From: Alcaligenaceae bacterium SAGV5
GTDB lineage: Bacteria; Pseudomonadota; Gammaproteobacteria; Burkholderiales; Burkholderiaceae_B
NCBI GenBank assembly: GCA_009360345.1
Contig: SPDP01000001.1
Location: forward strand, 2,046,001-2,110,000
DNA length: 64,000 nucleotides
Direction of reading: 5' to 3'
Positions within the stretch are counted from its first letter, which is position 1. Each line of letters opens with the position of its first letter. Position numbers and translations under genes: made by a program. Of this stretch, positions 8,496 to 16,975 are shown in pieces. The notes beneath the pieces are model-generated. The model did not search any database. It saw nothing but the letters and a program-made list of their open reading frames with translations, and had not been told where the DNA came from.

Positions 8496-9713
8496 TCAGA
8501 CCGCCTGGCCGCAGGCCACGCCGGACGCCCAGGCCCACTGGAAGTTGTAGCCGCCCAGCCATCCGGTCACGTCCACCACCTCGCCGATGAAGTGCAGGCC
8601 GGGCGCGGCCTTGGCCTCCATCGTCTGCTGGTCCAGGCCGCGCGTGTCGACGCCGCCGCGCATGACCTCGGCCTTGCGATACCCTTCGGTGCCCGATGGC
8701 GTCACGGCCCAGCGCTTCATGCCCTCGGCCACCTGCCGGAGCGATTTGTCCGGCAGGTCGGCGATACGCTGCTCGCCCAGGCCGGGATGGGCGGCGGCCA
8801 GCCACTGCTCGGCCAGCCGGCGCGGCACCATGCCGGCCAGCACATTAGCCAGGTGCTGGCGGCCGCCCGCCTTGGCGGCCAGCAGGTCCGACACCAGGTC
8901 GACATCCGGCGCGAGGTCGATGGCGATCGCCTCGCCCGGCTGCCAATAACTCGATATCTGCAGCACCGCCGGACCCGACAGGCCGCGATGGGTGAACAGC
9001 AGATCCTCGCGGAACGATGCCGCGCGCCGTCCCTCTCCCGTGCGTATATCGACTTCCAGCGCGACGCCGGCCAACGGAACGAACGGCTTCCACGATGCGG
9101 CGTCGAAGGTCAGCGGGACCAGGGCAGGCCGGGGTTCGACGATCTTCAGGCCGAACTGCCGCGCAATGCGCAGGCCGAAGTCCGAAGCGCCGATCTGCGC
9201 GATGGGTAGCCCGCCCGTCGCGATGACCACGCGCGCCGCGCGGATCTCGCCCGACGACGTGCGCAGCAAGAAACCCTCCTCGCCCCGATCCACCGACTCG
9301 ACCGTGCAAGGCATGCGCCAGACGACGTCGCCCGCGTCGCATTCGGCGCGCAGCATGCGGATGATGTCCTCGCTGGATTCGTCGCAGAACAGTTGGCCCC
9401 GGTGCTTTTCGTGCCAGGCGATGCGATGGCGCGCCACCAGCGCGAGGAAATCGCGCGGCGTGTAGCGGGACAGCGCCGAACGGCAAAAATGCGGGTTATC
9501 GGAAATGAAGTTGGCGGGCCCGGCGTCGCGATTGGTGAAGTTGCACCGCCCCCCGCCCGAGATGCGGATTTTCTCGGCCAGCTTGCGCGCGTGGTCGACC
9601 AGCACCACGCGCCTGCCACGCTGGCCGGCCACCGCCGCGCACATCATCCCGGCGGCGCCCGCGCCGATCACCGCCACGTCGAAGGCCGCGCCGCGCGGCC
9701 CGTCCGCCGCCAT
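8496..9713 (-). CDS. HI0933/BaiN-family flavoprotein (NAD(P)/FAD-dependent oxidoreductase)
   Basis: A 405-residue FAD protein. The N-terminal dinucleotide-binding motif is FDVAVIGAGAAGMMCA, followed by the family hallmark KIRISGGGRCNFTN. A second hallmark is the C-terminal GEVVDVTGWLGGYNFQWAW with its FAD-contacting loop. These are diagnostic of the HI0933 (YhiN/BaiN) family, which is widespread but whose physiological reaction is generally unassigned. Its ATG overlaps the stop of the upstream decarboxylase by one base (ATGA-type junction at 9711-9715), so the two are probably cotranscribed. Nothing in the sequence links the activities. Confidence 0.9.
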   Translation of the reverse strand: MAADGPRGAAFDVAVIGAGAAGMMCAAVAGQRGRRVVLVDHARKLAEKIRISGGGRCNFTNRDAGPANFISDNPHFCRSALSRYTPRDFLALVARHRIAWHEKHRGQLFCDESSEDIIRMLRAECDAGDVVWRMPCTVESVDRGEEGFLLRTSSGEIRAARVVIATGGLPIAQIGASDFGLRIARQFGLKIVEPRPALVPLTFDAASWKPFVPLAGVALEVDIRTGEGRRAASFREDLLFTHRGLSGPAVLQISSYWQPGEAIAIDLAPDVDLVSDLLAAKAGGRQHLANVLAGMVPRRLAEQWLAAAHPGLGEQRIADLPDKSLRQVAEGMKRWAVTPSGTEGYRKAEVMRGGVDTRGLDQQTMEAKAAPGLHFIGEVVDVTGWLGGYNFQWAWASGVACGQAV

Positions 9714-11974
9714 CAGGCGTCCTTGACGCAATCCACGTAGAAGCGCATGTCGCCGTTGGGCAGCACTTCCTCCACCAGCCCGTGGATGTCGGTGTCGAAG
9801 CCCGGGAACTGGGCGTTGAACTTGCGGGCGAACTGCAGGTACTTGACGATGGTGCTGTTGAAGCGCTCGCCCGGGATCAAGAGCGGGATGCCCGGGGGGT
9901 AAGGCGTCAGCAGCACGCTGGTCACGCGTCCCTCCAGCGCGTCGATGTCGACCCGCTCGATTTCCCGATGCGCCATCTTGGCGAAGGCTTCGGACGGCTT
10001 CATGGCCGGCACCATGTCGCTCAGGTACATCTCGGTGGTCAGGCGCGCCACGTCGTGGGCACGGTACATCTCGTGGATGCGTGTGCACAGGTCGCGCAGC
10101 CCCACCTGCTCGTACTGCGGATAGTCGTGGCAGAACTCGGGCAGGATGCGCCACATGGGCTGGTTCCTGTCGTAGTCGTCCTTGAACTGCTGCAGCGCGG
10201 TCAGCAGCGTGTTCCAGCGGCCCTTGGTGATGCCGATCGTGAACATGATGAAGAACGAGTACAGGCCGGTCTTCTCGACGATCACGCCATGCTCGGCCAG
10301 GAACTTGGTCACGATGGAAGCGGGAATGCCGGTCTGGCCGAAGGTACCCGACACATCCAGGCCCGGCGTGACGATGGTCGCCTTGATCGGATCGAGCATG
10401 TTGAAACCGGGCGCCAGGGCGCCGAAGCCGTGCCAGTTGGCGTCGGTCTCGAGCAGCCAGTCGTCGCGCTCGCCGATGCCGTCGGCCACCAGGTTGTCCG
10501 GCCCCCAGACCTTGAACCACCAGTCGCTGGCGCCGAACTCGGCCTCCACCTTGCGCATGGCGCGGCGGAAGTCCAGCGCCTCGAGGATGCTTTCCTCGAC
10601 CAGCGCCGTGCCGCCCGGCGGCTCCATCATCGCCGCCGCCACGTCGCAGGACGCGATGATCGCGTACTGCGGCGAGGTCGACGTATGCATCAGGTAGGCT
10701 TCATTGAACACGTAGCGGTCCAGCCTGCGGGTCTCGGATTCCTGCACGATGATCTGCGAGGCCTGCGAAATGCCGGCCAGCAGCTTGTGCGTGGAGTGGG
10801 TCGCGTACACCATCGCCTCGGTGCTGCGCGGACGGTCCTTGCCGATGGCGTGCATGTTCCGGTAGAACTCGTGGAACGCCGCGTGCGGCAACCAGGCTTC
10901 GTCGAAGTGCAGGGTATCGATGCTGCTGCCCAGCAGTTCCTTGATCATCTCGACGTTGTAGACCACGCCGTCGTAGGTGCTCTGGGTGATGGTCAGGATG
11001 CGGGGCTTGCGGCCGGCGTTGTCCTTGGCGAAGGGATTAGCATCGATTTTCTTCTGGATGTTCTCGGGGCGGAACTCTTCCAGCGGAATGGGCCCGATGA
11101 TGCCCAGGTGGTTGCGCGTGGGCCGCAGGAACACCGGCACCGCGCCCGTCATGATGATGGCGTGCAGGATGGACTTGTGGCAGTTGCGGTCCACCACCAC
11201 CACGTCGCCGGGCGCCACGTTGGCGTGCCAGACGATCTTGTTCGAGGTGGACGTGCCATTGGTCACGAAGAAACAGTGGTCGGCGTTGAAGATGCGCGCG
11301 GCATTGCGCTCGGACGCCGCGACCGGGCCCGTGTGGTCCAGCAGTTGCCCCAGCTCGTCCACCGCGTTGCAGACGTCGGCGCGCAGCATGTTCTCGCCGA
11401 AGAACTGGTGGAACATCTGGCCCACCGGGCTCTTCAGGAACGCCACGCCGCCCGAATGGCCGGGACAGTGCCAGGAGTACGAACCGTCCTGGGCGTACTT
11501 GACCAGTTCGCGGAAGAACGGCGGCGGCAGCGACTCCAGGTAGCTCTTGGCTTCGCGGATGATGTGGCGGGCCACGAACTCCGGCGTGTCCTCGAACATG
11601 TGGATGAAGCCGTGCAGCTCGCGCAGGATGTCGTTCGGGATATGCCGCGACGTGCGGGTCTCGCCGTACAGGTAGATGGGGATCTCGGCATTGCGGAAGC
11701 GCAGCTCGCCGATGAAAGCCCGCAGCTTGCTGACGGCATTGGCCACGTCCTCGGGCATGCCCTCGCCGAATTCCTCGTCATCGATCGACAGGATGAACGC
11801 GCTGGCGCGGCTCTGCTGCTGCGCGAAGGACGACAGGTCGCCATAGCTGGTGACGCCCAGCACCTCCATGCCCTCGGCCTCGATGGCCGCGGCCAGCGCG
11901 CGCACGCCCAGGCCCGATGCGTTTTCGGAGCGAAAATCTTCGTCGATGATGACGATGGGGAAGCGGAATTTCAA
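9713..11974 (-). CDS. Orn/Lys/Arg decarboxylase, fold-type I PLP enzyme
   Basis: A 753-residue basic amino-acid decarboxylase of the biodegradative (AdiA/LdcC/SpeF-like) type. In order: an N-terminal response-regulator-like wing domain (residues 1-130), the PLP-binding large domain with the Schiff-base Lys in THSTHKLLAGISQ (about residue 390), the DEAW motif (DTLHFDEAWLPHAAF), and a C-terminal domain with PYPPGIPLLIPGE. Which of arginine, lysine or ornithine is used cannot be told reliably. The start codon is TTG 11974, and the only Shine-Dalgarno-like sequence is the G7 end of the intergenic repeat 7-13 bases upstream. It lies downstream of dcd and is coupled to the HI0933-type gene. Confidence 0.92.
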   Translation of the reverse strand: MKFRFPIVIIDEDFRSENASGLGVRALAAAIEAEGMEVLGVTSYGDLSSFAQQQSRASAFILSIDDEEFGEGMPEDVANAVSKLRAFIGELRFRNAEIPIYLYGETRTSRHIPNDILRELHGFIHMFEDTPEFVARHIIREAKSYLESLPPPFFRELVKYAQDGSYSWHCPGHSGGVAFLKSPVGQMFHQFFGENMLRADVCNAVDELGQLLDHTGPVAASERNAARIFNADHCFFVTNGTSTSNKIVWHANVAPGDVVVVDRNCHKSILHAIIMTGAVPVFLRPTRNHLGIIGPIPLEEFRPENIQKKIDANPFAKDNAGRKPRILTITQSTYDGVVYNVEMIKELLGSSIDTLHFDEAWLPHAAFHEFYRNMHAIGKDRPRSTEAMVYATHSTHKLLAGISQASQIIVQESETRRLDRYVFNEAYLMHTSTSPQYAIIASCDVAAAMMEPPGGTALVEESILEALDFRRAMRKVEAEFGASDWWFKVWGPDNLVADGIGERDDWLLETDANWHGFGALAPGFNMLDPIKATIVTPGLDVSGTFGQTGIPASIVTKFLAEHGVIVEKTGLYSFFIMFTIGITKGRWNTLLTALQQFKDDYDRNQPMWRILPEFCHDYPQYEQVGLRDLCTRIHEMYRAHDVARLTTEMYLSDMVPAMKPSEAFAKMAHREIERVDIDALEGRVTSVLLTPYPPGIPLLIPGERFNSTIVKYLQFARKFNAQFPGFDTDIHGLVEEVLPNGDMRFYVDCVKDA

Positions 11975-11979
11975 TTGAA

Positions 11980-12070
11980 GCCCCCCCCTGCGCGCTTACG
12001 CGCGCCCCCCAAGGGGGCGGCACGGGCGGACTGGCGAAGCCAGATCCGCTGTGCCCTGGGAGGGCACGCG
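11980..12070 (-). repeat. Intergenic GC-rich repeat, copy R1
   Basis: Read on the minus strand this is a stack of inverted repeats: an 8-bp dyad around CTGGCTTCGCCAG, a CCCCCTTGGGGGG hairpin, a GCGCGTAAGCGCGC hairpin, and a terminal G7. The same architecture recurs at R2-R5, with R4 the closest to R1 (both have GGGCACAGCGGATCTGGC). The G7 end is 7-13 bases from the TTG start of the amino-acid decarboxylase and supplies its only purine-rich ribosome-binding sequence. Confidence 0.85.
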
Positions 12071-12204
12071 TGGCGGCAGGGAAATCGGTTTAAAAACGGC
12101 CGGCCGCGTGCAAGTTACCTCGCATGACGCCTCCGGGCGTAAAAATAAACAACTAGCGTAAAACAAATTCGATGTCGGTTTGAGGACCAACCCCACGCAA
12201 CCTG
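12071..12204. other. Unique AT-richer core between two outward-facing repeats
   Basis: This stretch, with 11975-12291, forms the 317-base space between dcd and the decarboxylase. It holds no credible ORF. On the minus strand it has an ACGCC-CGGA-GGCGT hairpin (12113-12126 region) and CGGCCGGCCG followed by five T. The latter could be a weak terminator for dcd. The promoter of the decarboxylase must lie here, but I cannot place it with confidence. Confidence 0.4.
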
Positions 12205-12290
12205 GCGTCCCGACCCAGGATACGGTGGATCCGGCTCCGCCGGTCCACCCGCATCGCCCCCTGGGGGGCGCGCGAAGCGCGTAGGGGGGG
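12205..12290 (+). repeat. Intergenic GC-rich repeat, copy R2
   Basis: It contains GTGGATCCGGCTCCGCCGGT, CCCCCTGGGGGG, GCGCGAAGCGC and a terminal G7 (12284-12290), directly before the dcd stop codon (TAG, complement of 12292-12294). It is nearly identical to R3 at 38.4 kb and inverted relative to R1, so both G7 ends face outward to the neighbouring genes. Confidence 0.88.
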
Positions 12291-12291
12291 C

Positions 12292-12855
<564 letters not shown>

Positions 12856-12985
12856 GGACGGGGGTCTCGTCAGGGGACGTCTACGGGAAAGGGGGAATTG
12901 TAGCTGGACTGGGGATACCCCCAATACCGGGCCGGGGGAAAGGGAGCGGGCCGTGGCGGTCATGGCGGTGGTCCTGGAGCGGCGT

Positions 12986-14275
12986 TCAGGCCGCGTTGAT
13001 CTTGAAGCCGTCGGCATAGGCGGCGGGGTTCTTCCCGTCCCACACGACTCCGTCGATGAGCTTGGACGAACGCATCTCTGACTTGGGCAGCGAGGCGCCG
13101 GCCGCGCTCGCCGCCTGCTTGTAGATGTCGATGCGGTTGACCTGGCGCGCCGTCGCGAGATAGTCCGGGTGGCTCTTGAGCAGGCCCCAGCGCTTGTGCT
13201 GGGTCAGGAACCACATGCCGTCCGACAGATAGGGGAAGTTGGCGGCGCCGTCGTTGTAGAACTTCATGGCGTCCGGGTCGTCCCAGGTTTTGCCCAGCCC
13301 GTCCGTGTAGCGCCCCAGCATGCGGTCCAGGATCACGTCCATGTCGGTGTTCACATAGGACTTGGCGGCGATGGTCTCGGCCGTCTTGCGGCGGTTCGAG
13401 GCCGAGGCGTCGATGAAGCGGCCCGCTTCCAGCACCGCCGCCGTCACGGCGCGTGCCGTGTTCGGATGGCGCTGCACGAACTCCGCGGTGGTGCCCAGGA
13501 CCTTCTCGGGATGGTCGGTCCAGATGCCCTGCGTGGTGGTGGCCGTGAAACCGATCCTGTCGATGATGGCCCGTGCGTTCCAGGGTTCGCCCACGCAGAA
13601 ACCGTCCATGTTGCCCACCCGCATGTTCGCCACCATCTGCGGCGGCGGCACGGTGATCACCTTGGCGTCGCGCATGGGATTGATGCCGTAGGCGGCCAGC
13701 CAGTAGTAGATCCACATCGCGTGCGTGCCGGTCGGGAAGGTCTGCGCGAAGGTGTATTCGGCCTTCTCGCTCTTCATCAGCTTCGCCAGCGAGGCGCCGT
13801 CGCGCACGCCTTTGTCCTTGAGCTTGCCGGAGAGGGTGATGGCCTGGCCGTTGTTGTTCAGGTTCATCAGCACGGCCATGTCCTTGCGGGGGCCGCCTAT
13901 GCCCAGTTGCACGCCGTAGACGAGCCCGTACAGCACGTGGGCCAGGTCCAGTTCGCCATTGACCAGTTTGTCACGCACGCCGGGCCAGGAGGCTTCCTTG
14001 ACCGGCGTGATCTTCACGCCGTACTTCTTGTCCAGGCCCAGCGTCGACGCCATGACGACCGAGGCGCAGTCGGTCAGCGGGATGAAGCCGATCTTGACCT
14101 CGGTCTTCTCGGGCGCGTCGGAGCCCGCCGCCCAGGCGCCGGCGCGAACCAGCGGGTCGACCAGGTTCATGAGGCCCGTGGCGGCTCCGGCGGTCAGCAG
14201 CCTGCGCCGCTGGCCATCGGGGGCGGCGGGGGTGGCGCCTGCTGGCGAAGAGTCGTGCGAGGGGGTCTGTTTCAT
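12986..14275 (-). CDS. Nitrate ABC transporter-type substrate-binding protein (NrtA-like), Tat-exported
   Basis: A 429-residue CmpA/NrtA-type binding protein. Start ATG 14275 has GGAG about 8 bases upstream. A twin-arginine signal is visible ([17 protein letters not shown]), then [21 protein letters not shown], the NrtA-like opening of the mature domain, and later [16 protein letters not shown], the conserved ligand-region segment of nitrate and bicarbonate binders. No permease or ATPase follows; the next gene is dcd, so it is an orphan component. The leader (14290-14383) carries an ANTAR-type antitermination element, which independently supports a role in nitrate or nitrite assimilation. Cyanate or bicarbonate binding is a less likely alternative. 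Confidence 0.87.
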   Translation of the reverse strand: MKQTPSHDSSPAGATPAAPDGQRRRLLTAGAATGLMNLVDPLVRAGAWAAGSDAPEKTEVKIGFIPLTDCASVVMASTLGLDKKYGVKITPVKEASWPGVRDKLVNGELDLAHVLYGLVYGVQLGIGGPRKDMAVLMNLNNNGQAITLSGKLKDKGVRDGASLAKLMKSEKAEYTFAQTFPTGTHAMWIYYWLAAYGINPMRDAKVITVPPPQMVANMRVGNMDGFCVGEPWNARAIIDRIGFTATTTQGIWTDHPEKVLGTTAEFVQRHPNTARAVTAAVLEAGRFIDASASNRRKTAETIAAKSYVNTDMDVILDRMLGRYTDGLGKTWDDPDAMKFYNDGAANFPYLSDGMWFLTQHKRWGLLKSHPDYLATARQVNRIDIYKQAASAAGASLPKSEMRSSKLIDGVVWDGKNPAAYADGFKINAA

Positions 14276-14289
14276 CCGGCGCTCCAGGC

Positions 14290-14383
14290 AAAAAAGCGTT
14301 CCGCGCGAACAAGGCCCTGCCTGATCGCCACGGAACGCCGTTGTTCCTACCACTGGGTTGTCTGCCGACCCGCTTTGGCCGGC
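14290..14383 (-). promoter_or_regulatory. ANTAR two-hairpin antitermination leader overlapping an intrinsic terminator
   Basis: On the minus strand, hairpin P1 (14383-14364) has a 7-bp stem GCCGGCC/GGTCGGC with hexaloop AAAGCG. Hairpin P2 (14347-14332) has stem GGAAC/GTTCC with hexaloop AACGGC. Both loops have A at position 1 and G at position 4, the signature recognised by ANTAR regulators such as NasR and NasT. The 3' arm of P2 lies within GCGTTCCG (14338-14331), which is perfectly complementary to CGGAACGC (14303-14296), itself followed by six T (14295-14290). P2 and the terminator are therefore mutually exclusive. The leader ends 15 bases before the ATG of the NrtA-like gene. The sequence relations are direct; control by a NasT-type protein is inferred, and no nasST is in the window. 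Confidence 0.85.
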
Positions 14384-14520
14384 ATAGCTATCAAGCAATA
14401 GGCGTGCCACCGGGCGCATGCCCGGCGGAGCGGGAGGATGGGGCCGGATACCCACCCCAACTTTGTGCGGCGCACCACTCAAGTGCCCAGAAACGAGGCG
14501 AGCGGAACCGTCATTCGACA
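14384..14520. other. Spacer between nitrate leader and Fur box
   Basis: Non-coding stretch between the divergent nitrate-type binding-protein gene and the TonB receptor. It must hold the promoter of the ANTAR leader. I see no convincing sigma-70 or sigma-54 element and no ORF. Confidence 0.4.
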
Positions 14521-14550
14521 AATGATGATAAGAATGATTACTATTATCAT
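14521..14550. promoter_or_regulatory. Fur box upstream of the TonB-dependent receptor
   Basis: The segment 14527-14548, GATAAGAATGATTACTATTATC, in its AT-rich setting (preceded by AATGAT) closely follows the GATAAT-GATAAT-CATTATC hexamer array of Fur operators. It lies about 100 bases upstream of the receptor start, the right place for iron-dependent repression. No other part of this spacer is comparably AT-rich. Confidence 0.88.
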
Positions 14551-14648
14551 GTTTCAGCTGGTTGTAAGTCAGCTGTTCGTCAGATTCGCTGGAGGCGTTC
14601 TGCGGCGCCTGGGCGAATTTCCCCCCTTACACCTGGAGAATTTCAAGA

Positions 14649-16865
14649 ATGGCTGTAGCCAACCGGGGCATGTCTTTCCTGCTGTCCACGTCCCATCTTG
14701 CCGTCCTTGCCGCGCTCGCTTCCGGCAAGGTCCTGGCGCAGGAACCCACGACCGAACTCGCGCCCATCGTCGTGACGGCGACGGGTTATGAACAGGAAAT
14801 CAAGAACGCTCCCGCCAGCATCACCGTGATCGGGCAGGAAGCCCTGCAGGAAAAGCGCTACAACAACCTGGCGGAGGCCCTGAGCGAGGTCGAAGGGGTG
14901 GACGTGCGCGGCAACACCGGCAAGACCGGCGGCCTGAACATCAGCATCCGCGGCCTGCCCAGCGACTACACGCTGATCCTGATCGACGGCCGGCGCCAGA
15001 ACGCCGCCGGCGACGTCACGCCCAACGGCTTCGGCGAGACCAGCACCAGCTTCATGCCGCCGCTCTCGGCCATCGAGCGCATCGAGGTCATCCGCGGACC
15101 CATGTCCACGCTCTACGGCTCGGACGCCATGGGCGGGGTGGTCAACATCATCACCAAGAAGGTCGCCACGGCCTGGGGCGGCTCGGTCACTTTCGACAAG
15201 GGCATCCCGCAGAATAGCGACTTTGGCGGCACCTCCAACGCGAATGTCTACGTGAGCGGCCCGCTGGTGCCTGAAATGCTGGGCCTGGCCGTGCGCGGCG
15301 GCATCTTCAACCGGGGCGCGACCGACATCGACCTGCCCGCGGGCACGGGCAGCATCAGCAAGCGCGGTCCGGCGCCGGTGGAGTCGCGGATCTACACGGC
15401 CGGCGCCAAGCTCACGCTGACGCCGAACAAGCAGCACGATTTCTGGCTGGACGTCGACCGTTCGCGCCAGTGGTACAACAACGACGAAAGCCAGCTCGGC
15501 ACGCTGGATGATCCGTCCACCAACACCTACAACGGCTACGGCCGCGACCTGCGCTTCAACCGCGACCAGCTGGCCGTCGGCCATACCAGCCGGTTCGAGT
15601 TCGGCACCCTGCAATCGAGCCTGATGGTCAACAACACCGAGACGCTGGGCCGCACGGTGCCCAACATCGCGGCCAATTCGCCGCTGGCGGCGGTGCTGGT
15701 GCCGGGCGCGCCCCGCAAGCTGGAAACCACCAACGTCGTGCTCGACACCAAGCTGGTCAAGGCCATCGGCGACTCGCACATGCTGACCGTGGGCGGCCAG
15801 TACTGGGATGCCAAAATGACGGATGGCCTGGCCACCCAGCGCTACAAGCAGACCACCAAATCGCTGTTCGCCGAAGACGAATGGCGCCTGCGCGACGACC
15901 TGGCCCTGACCACCGGCGTGCGCTATGACCACCACGATGCCTTCGGCGGCCATTTCAGCCCGCGCGGCTATCTGGTCTGGAACACCACGCCCAACTGGAC
16001 GGTCAAGGGCGGCGTGAGCCGCGGCTACCGCACGCCCCGCCTGAACCAGCTGCATGACGGCATCAACGGCATCAGCGGCCAGGGCCGCACGCTCACCATC
16101 GGCAACCCCAACCTCAAGCCCGAGGTCAGCACCAGCACGGAATTCGGCGTCAACTACGACAACCTGGCTGGCCTGACCGGCAACGCGACGTTGTTCCACA
16201 ACCGCTTCAAGGACAAGATTTCCGCGGCCGCCAACGGTATTCCCAACTGCGACTACGCGGCCAACCCCAACCAGCCGGGCTGCATCTCGATCGGCGCGTT
16301 GCCCACCCAGGCGGAGTTCGCCCAGCAGATCAACCTGGAGCAGGCCACCACGCGCGGCCTGGAGCTGGGCACCCGCGTGCCGCTGGCCCATCGCTGGACA
16401 CTGGCGCTGAACTACACCTTTACCGACAGCGAGGTGAAGAACGGCGGCGTCTACGGTGGCAAGCTGGCCGACACGCCCAAGCACATGGCCAACGCCAACC
16501 TGCGCTGGCAGGCCACCGACAAGTTCGCCATGTGGCTGCGCGCCGAGTTCCGCGGCAAGAGCCGCCGTTTCGACGGCGACCCGGCCGCGCTCACCGGCGA
16601 CAACCTGCGGGCCCAGCAGGCGGTGGGCGACCTGAAGGCCTATTCGTTGCTGCACCTGGGCGGGTCCTACAAGGTCTCGAAGACGGTGACCCTGACCGGC
16701 ACGGTCTACAACCTGCTGGACAAGGACTTCATGAAGTTCAAGTCCTACGTGAACGGCGCGGGGGACACGGTGTACCTGAACGAGTACATCCATTCTTCGC
16801 AATCGACCCGGGGCACCATCCAGCCGGGCCGCACGTTCTGGCTGGCCGCCAACATCACGTTCTGA
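14649..16865 (+). CDS. TonB-dependent ferric-siderophore outer-membrane receptor
   Basis: A 738-residue outer-membrane receptor. A signal peptide (about residues 1-31, ending SGKVLAQ) is followed by a TonB box (LAPIVVTATG), a plug domain (about 45-165: ITVIGQEAL, VEGVDVRG, ISIRGLPSDYTLILIDGRR, IEVIRGPMSTLYGSDAMGGV) and a 22-strand barrel ending in the aromatic Phe (TFWLAANITF). The FepA/CirA-like plug and the Cys pair near residues 536-545 (NCDYAANPNQPGC) point to a catecholate-type or related ferric-siderophore receptor. The Fur box upstream supports iron-regulated expression. The siderophore is not identifiable. A Bcr-type exporter follows after a double hairpin. SD GGAG precedes ATG 14649. 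Confidence 0.93.
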   Translation: MAVANRGMSFLLSTSHLAVLAALASGKVLAQEPTTELAPIVVTATGYEQEIKNAPASITVIGQEALQEKRYNNLAEALSEVEGVDVRGNTGKTGGLNISIRGLPSDYTLILIDGRRQNAAGDVTPNGFGETSTSFMPPLSAIERIEVIRGPMSTLYGSDAMGGVVNIITKKVATAWGGSVTFDKGIPQNSDFGGTSNANVYVSGPLVPEMLGLAVRGGIFNRGATDIDLPAGTGSISKRGPAPVESRIYTAGAKLTLTPNKQHDFWLDVDRSRQWYNNDESQLGTLDDPSTNTYNGYGRDLRFNRDQLAVGHTSRFEFGTLQSSLMVNNTETLGRTVPNIAANSPLAAVLVPGAPRKLETTNVVLDTKLVKAIGDSHMLTVGGQYWDAKMTDGLATQRYKQTTKSLFAEDEWRLRDDLALTTGVRYDHHDAFGGHFSPRGYLVWNTTPNWTVKGGVSRGYRTPRLNQLHDGINGISGQGRTLTIGNPNLKPEVSTSTEFGVNYDNLAGLTGNATLFHNRFKDKISAAANGIPNCDYAANPNQPGCISIGALPTQAEFAQQINLEQATTRGLELGTRVPLAHRWTLALNYTFTDSEVKNGGVYGGKLADTPKHMANANLRWQATDKFAMWLRAEFRGKSRRFDGDPAALTGDNLRAQQAVGDLKAYSLLHLGGSYKVSKTVTLTGTVYNLLDKDFMKFKSYVNGAGDTVYLNEYIHSSQSTRGTIQPGRTFWLAANITF

Positions 16866-16876
16866 AAGTGATGATG

Positions 16877-16921
16877 GTCCGGCTCCTGTCCGGAGCCGGA
16901 CGGGCCGCGCATGCGCGGCCC
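16877..16921 (+). terminator. Two tandem GC-rich hairpins between receptor and exporter genes
   Basis: GTCCGGCTC (16877-16885) pairs with GAGCCGGAC (16893-16901), and GGGCCGCGC-AT-GCGCGGCCC (16902-16921) is a perfect 20-base palindrome. They follow the receptor stop by 12 bases. No T-run follows, so this may be an mRNA-stabilising or attenuating structure rather than a true intrinsic terminator. Confidence 0.45.
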
Positions 16922-16975
16922 GGGGCGCCCGCACGAGGGCATCCCGGCCGGGGCAAAGGCGGTAAACTGCCGGCC

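Noticed and set aside
9782..12127. A 781-codon plus-strand frame opposite the amino-acid decarboxylase
   Set aside because: Antisense shadow with His/Gln/Arg-rich composition; the decarboxylase on the other strand has all PLP motifs.
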